From: Ciona savignyi
Taxonomy: Eukaryota > Chordata > Ascidiacea > Phlebobranchia > Cionidae
Length of the DNA stretch: 64,000 bases
Assembly (NCBI GenBank): GCA_000149265.1
Contig: CH003282.1
Location: forward strand, 544,463 to 608,462
Direction: 5' to 3'
Each line of letters opens with the position of its first letter. Position 1 is the first letter of the stretch. Under the pieces are notes generated by a model. The model was given only the letters and a program-made list of their open reading frames with translations. It was not told the DNA's origin and did not search any database. This document shows positions 60,152-64,000 of this stretch, piece by piece. The position numbers were made by a program, and so were the translations under genes.

Positions 60152-62985
60152 ATGGCTTCCATCGGAATGTGCCCGCCGTCGACCAATTGGTATAGCCCCT
60201 TGGCGATTGGATACAGCCCTGAAATAGTCCCATGGATGACAGCAAGGAGTAAAAATTACGCCAACCCTTGCGCGGGCTCGACTCTGTCGAAGGTGCACAC
60301 TTTTATGCGACAACTGCGCGTGGTTGTGTTGGGCCTTCGGGAAAAACTGGACGACGTTAACGAAGAAATAAAGTCATTATCAAAGGTAAGCCCATTTACT
60401 TGTAGTGAAACGTAATAGAATACATTGGAATAATGCCCCCGAGAACTGCAGAAAGAACATTCGTCATAACATGCTGACAATCGTCAAACCACCAAGTGCC
60501 CACAGTCTGTATTAATTGCATTGTGTTGAATACGGTGGAGAGGTAGCTAAAGTTTATGTTTAACCAATTATAGTACTGAGTTAAGGATATAAAGGACAGG
60601 TATGCTACCATACAGCATACCAGTGGTAGAGGCGAATAGTTTTTTTTTCTTCGAAACGATGCAGGGATTTTTGAATTCCTTCTTCACTCGTCGTACCAAA
60701 AACTTCGCTGAGTAACATTTCTTATGCTGGGCGAATGAGCACAAACCAGCTTCTGAGTAACAGAGCGGGTAAAAAAGTTGTTGTTACTGGTATTAAAGAC
60801 AGTACTTAATTTAGTACCACACTGTCTGGGGATAAACTGTTTACGGAAGTCCGTTTAACCTGTTAATTACGTCACAATACCGCTCACACATCTCGGTTCC
60901 AGATGCGCGAGGGCATGGCACGAAGTCTGGACCAGCTAAGTCTAGAATTAAATCAGGATAAATGCGAAGCCGTGATCAAAAGGCCGCGATTTATCAAAAA
61001 TCGAACACGCGAGGCAAAGGTTGATCTTTGGGAGCGCGGCAGCGACACTGTGCGGATGGACCGGGTTCAGATGCTAAGAGCGCAGGCAAAAATTCGCAAA
61101 CAATATACTTATGTGAAAGAACAATTACAGGTTTGGTTATTTTATATGAAAAACAATTAGATTTACATTCCTGTGAGTGTTTCATTGACAAACTGACCAA
61201 TTGACATTCGGGTTTAAAACAATAGCCCAGCCTCGAAACTCGACTAGTTATTGTGGGTGAAAAGCTTTATCGAAAATGAGCGTGATAAGTCAGTGAATCG
61301 TAAAACCTAGGAAAGGAATTTAAAAACGATCCATTAGATAATCAGATGTTCTTGTGCAAAGGAAATGACTGAACCAAGTGATTTATCCATCTGATTGAAA
61401 AAAGAGCTCCGGTAACCCGACAAGTTTTCCAGCCAATTTCGATCGCTTTTTAGGAACTGTCAAGAATCCGAAATCGGATTTTGGTGATAACTCGTGAGAG
61501 AACCCGTGTTCTCGATTTATTTCCTGACGTCATAGTGGCATCTACGCGGAAGAAACAGGACAAACAAGAACAACAAAGAACAAGGAGTCACGTGAGTGCA
61601 GATTTTGTTTGGTCAATTAGCTTTTTGGGTTAGTGCGTCACCTTTCAACTAAAGGATACTAGTTAGTAGTTAATGGAAAAACGCAAGGGGCGTTACAACA
61701 TGGAAAATAATTAGTTACCTACAATTATGAAAAGGTGCGTTCTCACACGAGTAACTGTCAGATTAGCCCGCGTCGACCGTCGGTTTCCCGGAGATATTGC
61801 AGTAGGTTTCCATTGATTGAGACGATTCTTCACTTCTGGTCGAACCGATTAACCCACTGGGTTCAGGCACTCCGTTAAGTGTCTTGCCCAAGCACACAGC
61901 CGACTAGATATCGACCAGTATTGATTCTGAAACCCTTCGGCTGAGAGGCGACGCATTAAACTACGAAGCTATTCGGTCTGCAAAAACATAGGATAGGATA
62001 TTCATGTTTATCCCCGTGAATTAGAAAACCAAGGGGGTTAACACACGGGCAATCGTCAGATCACCTTTCGCCCACCGTCGTGTTACCGGAGCTATTGCAG
62101 TGTATTGTGTATGATTCACACGTTCCTTCAATTTAGTATAACTCATGATTATTATACACGATAATTAAAGAGTGGCGATTAAACTATATTAGTTCAATAA
62201 AAATTACCAAAGAATCGTGATTATAATATGGAATCATTGAAATTTATTAATTATGTCATCGTAATGCAATTTTGCAGCAAGTCATGCTACAGTACGCCAG
62301 TAACAAGCCAGGGCTGAATAAAAGTGGCACAAGAGCGACGCCTAACGGCGATGCGCAAAAATTCGTTAAAACTGGACAGAACCTGAAAGCTGCGAAAAGC
62401 GAGATGGTGCGTCGTGCATATTTAGAAGTGTAAAAATGTTATATAACACACACAAAATTAGCAGGATTTCCGGAAAACAACAATCAACAAATCTACGGGG
62501 AGGTCAAAGTCTGCTGGACCAGAAAAAAACACAGAGAAGAGGTTGGGTACGTTTGAAACCAATATTTCGATTAGTATGTTCTTTCTGTGCAATAGAAAAG
62601 AAGCGTGGACGGACAACAGTGCCACCAAGTGTTTGTGCGATATTGGAGGAGGACATCTTCCTCCAGTTATGACATCAGAATGCCAAGATGCAATAAACTC
62701 TGTTGTTCAGGTTTTAAAAAAAATTTAGTTGACAATTTGATTTGTGTATATTGTTGTGGAAATTTTTCTTTCTTTTCCAGAATCTTTCACAAGTTCTAGT
62801 TTTGATATTTCCAGGTCCGCAAATCATCACAAGCGTTGCGTCGTCAAATCCATCAGGTGGTAGAAGAGAGCTTCTTGGTTGACCAGACGGTGTCACCAGC
62901 AAAAGAGCCAGAACAGCATGGACAGTATTACGGGGTGGCATGTGGTGGTCGATCGCCCCACAAGAGGGCAATGTTCATTCACTGA
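60152..62985 (+). CDS. Coiled-coil protein, possibly tektin-like (CCDC105/TEKTL1-related)
   Basis: Exons 60152-60385, 60903-61130, 62278-62429, 62596-62710 and 62815-62985 join in frame to 299 residues. The N terminus MASIGMCPPSTNWYSP is followed by long amphipathic helices rich in Arg, Lys, Glu and Gln (LREKLDDVNEEIKSL; MREGMARSLDQLSLELNQDK). A PPVMTSECQDAINSVVQVRK segment comes next, then a Gly-rich tail. The REG-LxxALDQ-like helix start, the Trp/Tyr N terminus and the T-x-E-C-x-x-A block recall tektin-like ciliary proteins, but I cannot confirm the family. The chosen ATG is 4 nt after a splice acceptor (CCTACAAAAACCCAG). The frame stays open further upstream from an ATG at 59996. An AATAAA lies near 63,016. 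Confidence 0.75.
61755..61980 (-). mobile_element. Diverged SINE, inverted
   Basis: The complement of the SINE is seen from the GTCGGTTTCCCGGAG body to the head at GGCTGAGAGGCGACGCATTA. It lies in the coiled-coil gene intron 61131-62277. A plus-oriented head-like fragment (GTTAGTGCGTCACCTTTCAA) lies at 61,628. Confidence 0.65.
61985..62140 (-). mobile_element. SINE tail half, inverted
   Basis: It starts with the complement of the tail (AGGATAGGATATTCATGTTT) and runs through CGGGCAATCGTCAGATCACC to CACACGTTCCTTCAATTTAG. The head is missing. Head-to-tail with the older copy to its left. Confidence 0.8.
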
Positions 62986-63350
62986 TATCTCAAACACCAA
63001 TGGACACGAAAACAAAATAAATTTCAAACAATTAACTTTAAAACTGTTGCTTTTAGAATGAATTTGCATAGAATTTATCGCACTACTTTAAAATTTTCGC
63101 CTGAAAAAATACGCCAAACAAAAAAACTTGGTAAATAATTAGGTTTGACAAACAACAAAATCTAAATTATAGGTGTTCATTATAACTGGTTACTCCATCT
63201 CGCTTGACTGTCATGAAATTAAAACTAAATCCATAAAAAACACAGTCAGCAGTGGAATAAGGGAAACAAATTAAAGCAGATAAATTGTTTAATGAAGGGT
63301 CCACTTCTTTTTTTCAATTGGCTAGCTTGTTTTAATGCAACAAGATAGCT
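62986..63350. other. Tail-to-tail intergenic region
   Basis: Between the 3' ends of the coiled-coil gene and the erlin gene. It carries the AATAAA near 63,016 for the former. No other feature. Confidence 0.5.
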
Positions 63351-64000
63351 TTATTTTCCACCGGTACTTGCTTTCACTTTTTGTTCCTGAAAAACAATAA
63401 ATGTTATACTCATGAAACAAAGACGTGGTGGTGTGTCGCCTTAAAAAAAGTGACGTGTCGCCTCGGAAAAAGTGGCATGTCACGTGCGTCATTTTTTTGT
63501 GAACAGTCCTTCTCAAGACATTTTATTCAGCCAAGTGTAAGTGTCCCCCAAAAAGTGTTTTTGTTACCCAACAAAATGGTAATTTTTTACAAATATAAAA
63601 TAACTTAATTCCAACTTTCAAAAATGACAAATATCACTCACCTCAACAGGCTTTGATTTGAGAGGGGAAGAACTAAAACTGTCCAGTACCATTTGAGGAA
63701 TGTTAGGACCATAATAAATCTTTGAGTTCTGTGCCAATGCTTCAATTCGCTTCATCTCTAAATATTCAGGGCTCAGTTTCATCTGCAAGAAATGATTTAC
63801 AGTGGGAATCCAGTTTTAATAAATGCAAGTTTTGCAGCCCACACAGTCTTGTATTTGTATGGCAATTTAAAGTTGGCTTAGTCTGTGGAGTGTTATCCGT
63901 CAAGGTTTTCACTGGTGGAGGTAATTCGGTTAGTCTCTTACATAATACCAGACTGGTTGGGATCAAACTTGGAATCTGTTCTAATATTCCCAGTGATAAT
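63351..64000 (-). CDS. ERLIN: Erlin-1/2, C-terminal exons (5' part off window)
   Basis: Two coding exons are visible, 63642-63782 and 63351-63386. They encode [35 protein letters not shown] and a short Ser/Lys tail ending STGGK. This matches the erlin C terminus (LTPEYL...AIASNSKIYFG...IP). Erlins are SPFH-domain proteins of the ER membrane that form ring complexes and, with RNF170, direct degradation of activated IP3 receptors. The SPFH domain and membrane anchor would lie to the right of the window; 63783-64000 reads as intron. Erlin-1 and erlin-2 cannot be told apart from this piece. Confidence 0.88.

Overview
This is animal nuclear DNA: AT-rich, with about twelve spliced protein-coding genes, mostly short introns, small intergenic gaps, and many SINEs and short DNA transposons. 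The gene content (single SCAF4/8-type, SMG8, NUP43, TFAM, EIF4E and erlin genes), the compactness, and splice acceptors lying only 4-16 nt upstream of many start codons (a trans-splicing signature) suggest a tunicate, probably Ciona-like. The species is an inference; the gene families are not. For all spliced genes I joined exons by hand with GT/AG borders and checked reading-frame continuity across every junction.

Layout. 1-10.2 kb (-): a SCAF4/SCAF8-like RNA polymerase II CTD-binding protein, running off the left edge. 12.3-23.7 kb (-): a 983-residue inhibitor of apoptosis with three BIRs, UBA and RING in 15 coding exons. 24-27.4 kb: a repeat-rich gap. 27.7-38.1 kb (-): four tightly packed genes, in transcription order MRPL17, SMG8, a carbohydrate sulfotransferase and NUP43. 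38.7-40.4 kb (+): a small WBP1/VOPP1-like membrane protein, divergent from MRPL17. 44.3-47.2 kb (-): TFAM. 47.5-53.0 kb: a transposon block (tandem-unit repeat, Harbinger element, SINE, Tigger-type MITE). 54.3-58.9 kb (-): EIF4E. 60.1-63.0 kb (+): a tektin-like coiled-coil gene. 63.35-64 kb (-): the 3' end of an erlin gene.

The host genes are mainly housekeeping: mRNA 3'-end/CTD biology, nonsense-mediated decay, nuclear pore, cap binding, and mitochondrial ribosome and mtDNA maintenance. They do not form one pathway. The four-gene minus cluster is compact enough to be an operon or to share transcription, but this is not shown.

The least explained signals are repeats. (1) Three copies of an unclassified element are built from ~300-340 bp tandem units, each carrying a small palindrome, and two copies share their 5' end and all three share their 3' end. 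(2) Foldback elements share one loop sequence but have unrelated stems made of short tandem motifs; one of them is nested inside another. (3) There is a Harbinger element whose second gene ends in a BESS motif. I found no CRISPR array, rRNA or convincing free-standing tRNA gene.
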